Shown here one piece after another: positions 17,398 through 26,009 of a DNA stretch of 64,000 bases; positions within the stretch are counted from its first letter, which is position 1; every line of letters starts with the position of its first letter. Origin of the DNA: Macrococcoides canis (lineage in GTDB: Bacteria > Bacillota > Bacilli > Staphylococcales > Staphylococcaceae); assembly GCF_002119805.1 (NCBI RefSeq), contig NZ_CP021059.1, positions 496,001 through 560,000 of the forward strand. The letters are read 5' to 3'. Made by a program: the position numbers and the translations under genes. The notes under the pieces are model-generated. The model saw only the letters and a list, made by a program, of their open reading frames with translations. It was not told the DNA's origin and searched no databases.

Positions 17398-18228
17398 ATG
17401 TTAAAGAAAATTTTGTCTTCCATTTGTGCAGTAACAATTGTTAGTGTGGCAACCTATGCTTCTCAAGCAGAAGCGATTCCGACACAATATTATTATGACG
17501 GTGAGACACCGACAAACTTAGCGCGTGGCGGGAATATTGCTAAAACTTATCCAAATAGTATCTTAAGAATGAAACCTGCTGGACACAGTAATACATCTAA
17601 GTATAAAGCTGTTGGCTATGTGCAGAACTATAATGGCTTTAATGGTGGTAAAACGATGGGTAGCGGGACGGTAATTGATGATTATACGATACTGACGAAT
17701 GCACATGTCATCGATAATCAGTATGGTAAAGCAACTGCTCCTCGCAATTTAAGATTCTATATGAACCGTGATGGTGGATATATCCCTTATATGTTTACAG
17801 TAAAGAAGATCAGAAAGATAAAGAACACAGATCTGGCATTGCTTTATACAAATAAGAAATTGAGTACTTATGTGCGTCCTATGGCGTTTGCTTCAGAAAG
17901 AGAAATTAATAGCTTAAAAAAAGGGACACCATTATATTCAGTAGGGTATCCGTACTATGCATCTTATGAAGGTTCTAGAAGATATTGGTATAGAGCCATC
18001 TTCTTAACATATACAACGAATAAGAAGGAACTGATGATGAAAGATAAAATACGAGGAGGTAACTCGGGTTCACCACTCGTGAACAGTAAATTTCGTATGT
18101 TCGGTGTCAGAACATATGGAGAACGTGTTGATGGCTACGATGAGAACAAATGGGCGAAGTATGAATTAGGTGGATCGATTGCATTAAAAGGTGCAGTACG
18201 TCAAGAAATTGTGAAATATAAATATTAA
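17398..18228 (+). CDS. Secreted V8-like serine endopeptidase (S1B family)
   Basis: A 276-residue exported protease with a signal peptide ending near SQAEA (residue 26). The chymotrypsin-fold triad is visible as His103 (TNAHV), Asp145 (NTDLALL) and Ser223 (GGNSGSP). The arrangement and length resemble staphylococcal glutamyl endopeptidase SspA and exfoliative-toxin-like proteases. There is no long Asn/Pro tail like that of SspA. A short pro-segment before the catalytic domain is likely. Glu specificity is inferred from the family. The gene is monocistronic. Confidence 0.9.
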   Translation: MLKKILSSICAVTIVSVATYASQAEAIPTQYYYDGETPTNLARGGNIAKTYPNSILRMKPAGHSNTSKYKAVGYVQNYNGFNGGKTMGSGTVIDDYTILTNAHVIDNQYGKATAPRNLRFYMNRDGGYIPYMFTVKKIRKIKNTDLALLYTNKKLSTYVRPMAFASEREINSLKKGTPLYSVGYPYYASYEGSRRYWYRAIFLTYTTNKKELMMKDKIRGGNSGSPLVNSKFRMFGVRTYGERVDGYDENKWAKYELGGSIALKGAVRQEIVKYKY

Positions 18229-18249
18229 ATATAAAGTGTAATGAATGTA

Positions 18250-18286
18250 AAAGGGTATCCGATAAATTTATCGGATACCCCTTTTT
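18250..18286. terminator. Bidirectional terminator between the protease and recQ-like genes
   Basis: GGGTATCCGATAAA / TTTATCGGATACCC forms a long perfect stem with A-rich and T-rich flanks, so it can stop transcription from both sides. The convergent genes end at 18228 and 18288. Confidence 0.92.
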
Positions 18287-18287
18287 A

Positions 18288-19211
18288 TTAATCATTACCA
18301 TTATTGATAAGTGCAAATGGATAGACTCTGTCTGCGTATTCAAGAAGTTGAGAAGCAATAACTGTCAATGTCCAGCGAGAATTAACGGTATCATCAATGA
18401 GTAAGACTGTTCTACCTTTTAATCGTTCACCTTGTATCACTCTTACTGTTTCTGAAATATTTTGTTCCTGCATCATAGAATTCTTCATCTCATGCTGATA
18501 TGCACCTGGCTTTATTTTTTCTACGGCGTCAATATAGTCGATAGAATGAATGTCAGCAATTTGCTCAGCCAGCTGTTTCACAAGATGATTTTGTCTCAGA
18601 CTTGGTACAGCGACAATTGTGTCAATGTGATGATTTGCAATGATGTCTTTTAAGAAATGGCTCATCGTAGTCACTGTTTTACTGGAAAATTTCCCCGTAT
18701 CTTTCTCCATTAATATTCTTTTGCCGATAGGTGAATATTGATCTGTTGTATATGTCCATCCTTGCTGCATTTGAAGTGTTTCGTCAATCTTTTTATTATA
18801 TGCAGTTCGTTTGCGGGGCTGGATAACGCCATGAAGTTTATTTTTATAGTGTGTTGCGTCTTCTAAATATGGATTATCTATATTCGTTTCCACAAATACA
18901 CGCTTTCTGCAGTATGTGCACATCCCGCACTGTTCTTTCTTATCGGGCGCGTCTAGTTCATCAGCAATATATTTCATATAACAGCCGTCATAATTGATAA
19001 ACCGTCTTAAGTTTTCTAGTTCACCGAGTCTCGTATCATTCAGCTGTTTCTGTACACGAGCATTTTCAGCTGCATTAAACTGCTTTGATGTATTGATAAT
19101 ATATTTTCTTTTGTGCATATCGATATACTCATGCACATAGAGATACTTAAGTACATTAGAGAGCTTCGTAACATTTAAGTTAAAGTGCGGAAGAATGTCA
19201 TTGCGTGACAT
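18288..19211 (-). CDS. Zinc/winged-helix plus phosphoribosyltransferase half of the interrupted RecQ-like protein
   Basis: This 307-codon frame begins at an internal ATG (MSRNDILPHF) with no convincing ribosome site, so it is probably not translated alone. It includes winged-helix-like DNA-binding segments, the zinc motif CGMCTYC near residue 95, and a C-terminal PRTase-fold domain with DTIVAVPSLRQN and VLLIDDTVNSRWTL. RecQ-PRTase fusions are known in other bacteria; the role of the PRTase part is not established. Confidence 0.65.
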   Translation of the reverse strand: MSRNDILPHFNLNVTKLSNVLKYLYVHEYIDMHKRKYIINTSKQFNAAENARVQKQLNDTRLGELENLRRFINYDGCYMKYIADELDAPDKKEQCGMCTYCRKRVFVETNIDNPYLEDATHYKNKLHGVIQPRKRTAYNKKIDETLQMQQGWTYTTDQYSPIGKRILMEKDTGKFSSKTVTTMSHFLKDIIANHHIDTIVAVPSLRQNHLVKQLAEQIADIHSIDYIDAVEKIKPGAYQHEMKNSMMQEQNISETVRVIQGERLKGRTVLLIDDTVNSRWTLTVIASQLLEYADRVYPFALINNGND

Positions 19212-19277
19212 GCCATCCGGATGTGCGCGTAAGAGCTCTAGAATTTGAGATAGAAGTTCCGGATCTTTGTTTGCGGA

Positions 19278-20357
19278 TTAGATAAAAGACTTTATGATTT
19301 CTTCGTCTTCGTCTCCATGCAGCAGGATTGCAAGTGCAGGCTGTCCATCTCGACCAGCACGTCCAATCTGCTGATAATATGAGATTAAATTTTGTGGCAG
19401 TTGAAAATGCATCACAAATCCAATGTTTGATTTATCATAACCCATACCGAGTTTGATTGTCGCAACGATTACACGTGTCTCGCCATTATGGAATCGTGCA
19501 AGGACTGCCTCTTCTGTGTTCTCTCCGAATTCATCCTGCATCCCTGAATAATACGCTTCTGCATCGATATGATACTGTTGTAAAAAAGTTGCAACAGAAT
19601 CGCATTCTTTCTTTGTCAGACAGTAGATGATACCTTGCGTCTTACTTAAAAATGGATGATGGAATAAGGCGTCTGTAATAAATGCGAGGCGTTCAACTTT
19701 CGACTGTGCTGGATTAATCTGTATCGCAATGTTGTCACGCATTAAATCACCACGAAACACAGAGAGATCATCGCCAAGCTGCATCTTTATATCATCTATA
19801 ACACGGTTATTCGCCGTCGCTGTCGTTCCTAATACAGCAATGGAATCAGGTAATGTTTTCAGCAAGTTCACGATACGCTGATAATCTGGTCTGAAATCAT
19901 GGCCCCAGTCGGAAATCGAATGCGCCTCATCGACAACAATCAGTTCGATATCATTGATGTTGGTGAGCGCTTCGATAAATTGTGGGTCGGACAGCTTTTC
20001 CGGAGAAACAATGATAGCATCTGCAAGGTGAAGCGTTGCGTAAATTGACTCCCACTCATCTCGATTATTGCTGTTGATTGTGACCACATCCAGCCCAAGT
20101 TTCTGTGCTGACGTTATCTGGTTATGCATAAGCGCTAATAAAGGACTGATGATGATCGTAGGACCAGCACCATGCTCTCTTAACAACTTCGTCGCGATAA
20201 AATATACGATAGACTTTCCCCATCCGGTCTTCTGTATAACAAGTGTCTTCTTCTTATCGATCACTGCTTGTATTGCTTCAAGCTGACCCTCGCGAAACTG
20301 AGCGTCATTGCCATATGAAGATTGTAATAACGTTAATGCATGATCATGTATATTCAT
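19278..20357 (-). CDS. Helicase-domain half of the interrupted RecQ-like protein
   Basis: This 359-residue product starts at an ATG behind AAAGGAG and carries all helicase motifs from Walker A to motif VI, ending with IIKSFI just after the second RecA-like domain. RecQ enzymes unwind DNA 3' to 5' in recombination repair. Without the zinc/winged-helix part, DNA binding would probably be impaired. The unusual KTGWGKS (canonical RecQ has PTGGGKS) marks it as a divergent RecQ branch. Confidence 0.75.
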   Translation of the reverse strand: MNIHDHALTLLQSSYGNDAQFREGQLEAIQAVIDKKKTLVIQKTGWGKSIVYFIATKLLREHGAGPTIIISPLLALMHNQITSAQKLGLDVVTINSNNRDEWESIYATLHLADAIIVSPEKLSDPQFIEALTNINDIELIVVDEAHSISDWGHDFRPDYQRIVNLLKTLPDSIAVLGTTATANNRVIDDIKMQLGDDLSVFRGDLMRDNIAIQINPAQSKVERLAFITDALFHHPFLSKTQGIIYCLTKKECDSVATFLQQYHIDAEAYYSGMQDEFGENTEEAVLARFHNGETRVIVATIKLGMGYDKSNIGFVMHFQLPQNLISYYQQIGRAGRDGQPALAILLHGDEDEEIIKSFI

Positions 20358-20647
20358 AGCGTCTCTCCTTTAGCATATTTTATCGTCTTAATGATAACAT
20401 CCACAACCGTTTCTATTCATTGATTTCACTCATTATAAAACATATAAGATTTTAACAAATTGTTATAAATTATATATCAGTATAACAATTAAGTATTATT
20501 AATAATTTTAAGGCTCTTTTAAATTATTTTAATATTCTTTATTCACAATTTTTACTAATGTTAACTAATGGAATATGATATAATATATAGGACGCAATAA
20601 AATTACATCTTGATTAAATTGTATACAAATAGAAAGGAGGCAATAAT
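20358..20647 (+). promoter_or_regulatory. AT-rich divergent promoter region before the pilus operon
   Basis: This 290-bp gap holds no coding potential that I can see. TATAAT at 20579-20584 is a good -10 box for the pilus operon but has no clear -35. A 5' leader of about 50-60 nt ends at AAAGGAGG (20633-20640). Confidence 0.45.
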
Positions 20648-23056
20648 ATTAAAGGCAGTAAAATATTGATGATAATCTTATTATTGCTTAGTCTCTTTCA
20701 GCTACCTGTTCAAGCTGCACTAAGCAACGATCAGACATCGCATCCAGAACTGCTTAAGCTGTCATTTAAAGAACTTCAAGACAACATCATTCATTGGCAG
20801 ATAGAGATAAATACCGGACAACAAATCATTCAAGATCAGAAGTTGAAATTGACTTTGTCTGGAAGTCATCATATAGATGAAACAGCTTTAATATCAGAGC
20901 TACAGCGCTATAATATCGGGTTAAATAAAACGAGCGATCCTAATGTTTTTATTTTAGAGATACCAAAAACGTTAACGAATGCTACTTTTAATATTTCTAC
21001 GATAGACGAATCTAAGGAATCTGATAATACTATACAGATTGATGGAATTATTGATGGAACAAGCATTTCATCAAAAGATATTCAGCATCATTATCAAGAA
21101 GTTCCAATTTCATTCAAATATAGTGACACTGTTATTGATAAACCGATAACGACGGTTCAATTAGTGAATCACAATACACAGGAAGTTGTGAGCGAGCTCA
21201 TCAACCGATCTGGACAAAATTCACTTATATTTAAAAATATAAGAGTATATGATGATGACAATCAAAAGATCGACTATGAAATAAAAGTTAAAGCACCTGA
21301 TACATATACAGTAGAAACGAAGCAGTTCGATGTGAATATTGATTTAAAGGATACTGAAGATATATATGAACAGACATCTATTGAACTACCGTCATCAGAA
21401 GATCCTGCAACAGAAGAGGTAACAACTGAATCCCCAACAACGGAGAACCCTACAACAGAACCCCCGACGACTGAGCATACAACATCAGAAAATCCAACAA
21501 CCGAAGCACCAACAACGGAAAACAAGACGACTGAGATGCCATCGACCGAAGCACCAGCATCGGAAGCACCAACGATAGAATTAGCTACAACTGAATCGCC
21601 TTTAGTTAATACATCTTCAGAACCTGCAGTTAATCGTTCTATCATATTTAAGCCATCAGAAATTAATCCGATGAACATTATGACATTAGATGCTGTTAGT
21701 TCTACATATAAGAATGTACCCTCATCTAAACTAGTGACTATTGCTACAGGTAGTGGTTATATGACATTGCAAGGACAGATGAGTGCAGATCAAAAGTCGA
21801 TTACGTGGAAGTTTACTCTAGATTATCAGACAGCAGCTGATAAACCCGTATGGTTAAGTAAAATCTCTGTAAGTAACGGATTGACATTACCTTCAAATGT
21901 CACGTATTCCTTTACGAATGGTGGAAAAGTTTATCGAAGCGGCACATTACCGATAGAAACAACCGCACCACCAACATTGGTCTCAAGTCCATTTATAAAT
22001 CTTGGGAGAGTCTATAACAAGGATTTAGTCTCGATTACCTTCGTTACACCAGTAACGATTCCTAATTTAAATAACTATACTTTATCAATAGGGAATTTAG
22101 TTTATGACGAGATTGGTTATAAATATGCTGTTAGTGGCATCAGTAATACGGTTACAAGAGTTAGCACGACACCGACGATTAATACAGTCTCATATTTAGA
22201 TAGGATTGTTACTGGAACGGCTTCTCCTGGAGAGACAGTCACAATTAAAAATAGTTCTGGAACAATCCTCGGCAGTGCAGTTGCAGATAGTACCGGAACC
22301 TACAGAGTGACGATTACTCCTCAAGCGGTAGGAACGATACTTTCCGCCACGGCGAAAGGTTCGGATACCATTCAAAGTGACCCTGTAACTACAGTTGTTA
22401 CTGGCGTATTTACCTTTAATATGAAAAAGATCAACCAACAAGGTATTCCGCTGCAAGGAGCGACTGTTAAATTAACTGGTAATGGACAAACTTATGAAAT
22501 GTCATCATCTGCTACGGGTGACATTAGTTTTAATAATTTAAAACCTGGAACGTATTCATTAACTGAAATCACTGCACCTTCTGGGTATATTTTAGATTCA
22601 GCTGTTCATACGGTGATTATTGATAATAATGGTAATATTCAAGTAGACGGAGCAACTATTAGTGGAGCATATCAATTTGTTAACAAACCCATTGTAAGAA
22701 ATATTCAAGTAAGTGTATACGATGCGGTAAGTAATAGTCCATTACAAGGCGCAACTTATCAACTCTTTGATGATAAGAATAATTTATTGCAAACTGTAAC
22801 TTCTGACAGTGCAGGGAAAGTGCAGTTCACAAACCTGCCTTATGGTACTTATAAGATTGTTCAGACGAAAACTTTGCCGGGCTATCAGTTAAGTACGGCA
22901 ACACAAACTGTAACGATAAATAATGGAGACGTCTCTGTTATTAGTCCGCAGTATAAAGTGATGCTTCCTGACACGGGTGGCATAGGTTCATTATTATTTA
23001 TCATTTCTGGAAGTTTGCTGATTTCTATCAGCTTAATAATAAGAAGAAAAATCTAA
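20648..23056 (+). CDS. LPXTG-anchored pilus adhesin / ancillary pilin with SpaA domains
   Basis: A wall protein of about 800 residues. A signal peptide ends near VQAA; an N-terminal region of about 210 residues without a recognised motif follows; then a TTE.P linker (about 235-310), a beta-rich region, a Big-type domain (GTASPGETVTIKNSSG), two SpaA/CnaB domains (NMKKINQQGIPLQGATVKL; YDAVSNSPLQGATYQL) and LPDTGG with a membrane helix and basic tail. The ATG at 20666 lies 25 nt from the ribosome site and would remove the charged n-region. ATT at 20648, 7 nt from GGAGG, fits better. It is first in the pilus operon and probably the tip adhesin. Confidence 0.88.
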   Translation: MKGSKILMIILLLLSLFQLPVQAALSNDQTSHPELLKLSFKELQDNIIHWQIEINTGQQIIQDQKLKLTLSGSHHIDETALISELQRYNIGLNKTSDPNVFILEIPKTLTNATFNISTIDESKESDNTIQIDGIIDGTSISSKDIQHHYQEVPISFKYSDTVIDKPITTVQLVNHNTQEVVSELINRSGQNSLIFKNIRVYDDDNQKIDYEIKVKAPDTYTVETKQFDVNIDLKDTEDIYEQTSIELPSSEDPATEEVTTESPTTENPTTEPPTTEHTTSENPTTEAPTTENKTTEMPSTEAPASEAPTIELATTESPLVNTSSEPAVNRSIIFKPSEINPMNIMTLDAVSSTYKNVPSSKLVTIATGSGYMTLQGQMSADQKSITWKFTLDYQTAADKPVWLSKISVSNGLTLPSNVTYSFTNGGKVYRSGTLPIETTAPPTLVSSPFINLGRVYNKDLVSITFVTPVTIPNLNNYTLSIGNLVYDEIGYKYAVSGISNTVTRVSTTPTINTVSYLDRIVTGTASPGETVTIKNSSGTILGSAVADSTGTYRVTITPQAVGTILSATAKGSDTIQSDPVTTVVTGVFTFNMKKINQQGIPLQGATVKLTGNGQTYEMSSSATGDISFNNLKPGTYSLTEITAPSGYILDSAVHTVIIDNNGNIQVDGATISGAYQFVNKPIVRNIQVSVYDAVSNSPLQGATYQLFDDKNNLLQTVTSDSAGKVQFTNLPYGTYKIVQTKTLPGYQLSTATQTVTINNGDVSVISPQYKVMLPDTGGIGSLLFIISGSLLISISLIIRRKI

Positions 23057-23076
23057 AACAATTTGGGAGGCATACA

Positions 23077-24489
23077 ATGTCGAATTTTAAAAACAAAGTT
23101 TCAATTATTTTAACAATGGCACTTATCTTTGCATTTATTTTACCTTTTAGTGCAAATGCAGCAGGTCCTGCAACGAATTTAACGATTCATAAAATTACGG
23201 GTAATGATACGCGTACATCAACGAATGGAGAATTAACAGGTACAGAAACACCAGCTGGAGATCCGATTGCGAACATTTCATTTACTTACTGGAAAGTAAC
23301 GGCGGATCAATTAGCGACGATGCGCGCAAACCCAGGAAACTATACAACAGCTGAACAAGTACAGACTTACGTAGGTAGTGCTGCAACAGGTACAACTGGA
23401 AAAACAGCAGCAGACGGTACAGTACAAGTTGCAAATCTTGCAGAAGGATATTACTGGTTTATAGAAGATGAATCATCTGCAGTTAGTGCTTCAGCAGCAG
23501 TACCATTCGGTTTAGATCTACCATTATCTAATAATGACGGTACAGGATATATTACAGATTTACATGTATATCCGAAAAATACATTAGAAGAAACACCAAC
23601 GATTGATAAAGACGTCGTATCAGATGGTCAAAAAAGCGCAACGTTTAACATTGGAGATTCATTTAACTGGATTATTCAGCCGACAACTCCTAAAGGTTTA
23701 GATGAGTATACGAAGTTTACAGTTACTGATACATTATCAAGCGCATTAACATATGATTCAGCAGCTGGCGTTACTGTCACTGCTGGCGGACAAACTCTTA
23801 TTGCGGGAACTGATTACAATGCAAATTATGATGATGGAACACGTGTCATAACAGTAGATTTCACTACAGCAGGATTAGAGAAGATTGCTGGAATTGGTAT
23901 AGATACAAAGCTTAATATCAATGTTGCGACAAAGATTAATGAAACTGCAACAATGGGTGTAAATATCCCGAATACAGCGACATTAACATTTGATAATGGA
24001 CATGGCACAACAGGTACTGCTACTGTAGCTCAAATTGATGTTCCAGAAGTGCACACAGGTGGAAAGAATTTTGTTAAAACAGACGGTAATACTACAAACC
24101 TGCAAGGCGCAGAATTTAAGATTAAAAATAGTGCTGGTGAATATTTAATTCAAGATCCGACAACTTTAGAAGTAACTTGGGGCACTAAAGACAACGGTAC
24201 AGTCTTTACTTCAGGTGCAGATGGTACATTCTTCGTTAAAGGGCTTGCATATGGAGATTACACATTAGAAGAGATTAAAGCACCTACAGGATACACACTT
24301 CCAACAAATCCTGAAAGTGCCTTCACTGTTGATCAAGACTCATTTAACAGCGCAAATACACAAACGATCATCAACAAAAAGACGGTATTACCGGATACAG
24401 GTGGCGCAGGTACAATTTTATTCACTTTAATTGGACTTGCATTAATGGCGCTTGCAGTATTATTGCTTAGAAAGAAAAACGAAGCATAG
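23077..24489 (+). CDS. Major pilin, SpaH/EbpB-like, LPXTG-anchored
   Basis: A 470-residue pilus shaft protein. A signal peptide ends near ANAAG, then a D1-type domain, the pilin motif VYPKN (about residue 167) whose lysine receives the isopeptide bond, a fimbrial isopeptide domain (about 175-325), a C-terminal CnaB/SpaA domain with the E-box-like YTLEEIKAPTGYT, then LPDTGG, a membrane helix and RKKNEA. Length and order match sortase-polymerised backbone pilins. It begins 20 nt after the adhesin gene behind GGGAGG. Confidence 0.93.
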   Translation: MSNFKNKVSIILTMALIFAFILPFSANAAGPATNLTIHKITGNDTRTSTNGELTGTETPAGDPIANISFTYWKVTADQLATMRANPGNYTTAEQVQTYVGSAATGTTGKTAADGTVQVANLAEGYYWFIEDESSAVSASAAVPFGLDLPLSNNDGTGYITDLHVYPKNTLEETPTIDKDVVSDGQKSATFNIGDSFNWIIQPTTPKGLDEYTKFTVTDTLSSALTYDSAAGVTVTAGGQTLIAGTDYNANYDDGTRVITVDFTTAGLEKIAGIGIDTKLNINVATKINETATMGVNIPNTATLTFDNGHGTTGTATVAQIDVPEVHTGGKNFVKTDGNTTNLQGAEFKIKNSAGEYLIQDPTTLEVTWGTKDNGTVFTSGADGTFFVKGLAYGDYTLEEIKAPTGYTLPTNPESAFTVDQDSFNSANTQTIINKKTVLPDTGGAGTILFTLIGLALMALAVLLLRKKNEA

Positions 24490-24501
24490 TATGATGATAG
24501 G

Positions 24502-24534
24502 GGGAGGACACTAAAAAGTTTCTTCCCTTTTTTT
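24502..24534 (+). terminator. Terminator or attenuator between pilin and sortase genes
   Basis: GGGAGGACAC pairs with GTTTCTTCCC (10 bp with one mismatch and one wobble), loop TAAAAA, followed by seven T. The sortase ribosome site starts only 5 nt later. Partial readthrough would give much more pilin than sortase. Confidence 0.75.
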
Positions 24535-24550
24535 GTTGAAAGGAGTTCTG

Positions 24551-25423
24551 ATGGAGAAGGAAAAAAGAAAGAATAAACGCTATACATTCATTTCGATTCT
24601 CATATTTATTATTGGATTACTTATATTACTTTATCCATTTATTTCAGCAGTATACTATGATTATCAGGCAACAACAGAAGTAGATGATTTTGATAAGCAT
24701 ATAAAGACGATGAATGAGCGAGAAATCGATGCACGTATTCAAAAGGCAAAGGCTTATAATACAACATTAACAAGCCATGAAATGTTGACGGATACTTTTA
24801 CAGATGACCAAAAAGAAGCGGGTAAGGCATTGTATGCACAGATGCTCGAAGTCCGTGAAAAGATAGGGCATGTTGAGATACCGAGCATTCATCAGGATAT
24901 ACCGTTGTTTGCAGGAACAAGCGATGAAGTATTGAATAAAGGGTTAGGCCACTTGGAAAGAACCTCACTCCCAGTCGGTGGACCGTCGACACATACGGTA
25001 ATCACAGGTCATCGTGGCTTACCAGATAAAAAATTATTTACAGATCTTGATAAAGTGAAAAAAGGCGATATGGTGTATGTTCATAATATTAAGGAGATAT
25101 TAGCATATAAAATAGATCATATTGATGTGATCACACCTTATGAGTTCGAGCCTTTGAAAATAAAATCAGGAAAAGATCAATTGACACTATTGACGTGCAC
25201 CCCTTATATGATCAACTCTCATAGATTAATTGTTACAGGCCATCGCGTTCCATATGATACAGTATTACAAGAAGAGCATAAGCGCCAGAGTGACCCATGG
25301 TGGTGGAAGTTTATGAATGTATATAAATACTATCTCATCGGCTTATTGCTGGCATTACTGTTGTACTTATTATATAGATGGTACAAGAAACGAAAAGAGA
25401 GATTGGAGAACCAACAAGACTGA
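24551..25423 (+). CDS. Class C (pilus-assembly) sortase
   Basis: A 290-residue membrane-bound transpeptidase. An N-terminal helix (about 12-34) and a C-terminal helix (about 268-287) flank the sortase barrel, the two-helix topology of class C. Catalytic His154 (TGHRG), Cys216 (LLTCTP) and Arg225 (SHRLIVTGHR) are in place. It joins pilin Thr of LPDTG to the pilin-motif Lys. I do not see the usual DPF/DPW lid motif in the N-terminal segment. The ATG at 24551 follows AAAGGAG. Confidence 0.92.
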   Translation: MEKEKRKNKRYTFISILIFIIGLLILLYPFISAVYYDYQATTEVDDFDKHIKTMNEREIDARIQKAKAYNTTLTSHEMLTDTFTDDQKEAGKALYAQMLEVREKIGHVEIPSIHQDIPLFAGTSDEVLNKGLGHLERTSLPVGGPSTHTVITGHRGLPDKKLFTDLDKVKKGDMVYVHNIKEILAYKIDHIDVITPYEFEPLKIKSGKDQLTLLTCTPYMINSHRLIVTGHRVPYDTVLQEEHKRQSDPWWWKFMNVYKYYLIGLLLALLLYLLYRWYKKRKERLENQQD

Positions 25424-25446
25424 CGAACATTCGTCGGTCTTTTTTT
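25417..25446 (+). terminator. Terminator of the pilus operon
   Basis: AGACTGACGA / TCGTCGGTCT with an ACAT loop and seven T. The left arm overlaps the sortase stop region. Confidence 0.88.
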
Positions 25447-25449
25447 ATA

Positions 25450-25989
25450 TGGCGCCCAAACCGGTAGCGGTATATGCAAAAAGGGTCGCTGGCGCCCAAA
25501 CCGGGCGCGATATGTGCAAAAAGGGTCGCTGGCGCCCAAACCGAGCGTGGTATGTGCAAAAAGGTGTGCTGGCGCCCAAACCGAGCATGGTATGTGCAAA
25601 AAGTAGCGCTGGCGCCCAAACCGGTAGTGGTATGTGCAAAAAGTAGCGCCAGCGCCCAAACCGGTAGCGGTATGTGCAAAAAGGGTCGCTGGCGCCCAAA
25701 CCGAGCGTGGTATGTGCAAAAAGGGTCGCTGACGCCCAAACAGTGAGCGGTATGTGCAAAAAGTAGCGCTGGCGCCCAAACCGAGCGTGGTATGTGCAAA
25801 AAGGAGCGCTGGCGCCCAAACTGAGCGTGGTATGTGCAAAAAGGAGCGCCAGCGCCCAAACCGAGCGCGATATGTGCAAAAAGGGTCGCCAGCGCCCAAA
25901 CGATGAGCGGTATGTGCAAAAAGTAGCGCTGGCGCCCAAACAGTGAGCGGTATGTGCAAAAAGTAGCGCCAGCGCCCAAACAGCGTGCT
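25450..25989. repeat. GC-rich tandem array, 40-bp period, 14 copies
   Basis: The core GCGCCCAAAC recurs every 40 bp from 25452 to 25981, alternating with a second core TATGTGCAAAAAG. Between the cores are two short variable segments drawn from a small set (such as CGAGCGTG, CGGTAGCG, AGTGAGCG; and GGTCGCTG, TAGCGCTG, GAGCGCTG, TAGCGCCA). The array is far richer in GC than its surroundings. It fills the gap between the pilus terminator and the 3' end of a NERD-domain gene on the opposite strand, 20 bp away. It resembles staphylococcal STAR repeats in style but not in sequence. Confidence 0.95.
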
Positions 25990-26009
25990 AATCAAGCATA
26001 TTATTAAAA

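Larger units (their letters stand above)
18288..20357 (-). pseudogene. RecQ-family helicase-phosphoribosyltransferase gene interrupted by one in-frame stop
   Basis: Two open frames (20357-19278 and 19211-18288) lie in the same phase, and the 22 codons between them (SANKDPELLSQ and on) are all sense and read smoothly. Only the TAA at 19280-19278 breaks a gene of about 689 codons. The order is: RecA-like helicase domains with KTGWGKS, VDEAHSISDWGHDFRPD, GTTATA and QQIGRAGRDG; a winged-helix/zinc region (CGMCTYC); then a PRPP-type phosphoribosyltransferase motif (VLLIDDTVNS). It may be a true mutation, a recent pseudogene, or a sequencing error. Confidence 0.8.

Noticed and set aside
25450..25989. 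CRISPR array
   Set aside because: The units are contiguous, the variable windows are only 7-9 bp and are reused, and there are no unique spacers or cas genes.
25330..25995. Long reverse-strand open frames (160-220 codons) across the 40-bp array, with Phe/Leu/His-rich repeats
   Set aside because: The unit has no stop codon in any reverse frame and 40 is not a multiple of 3, so every frame is open by necessity. There is no ribosome site or signal, and three frames overlap.
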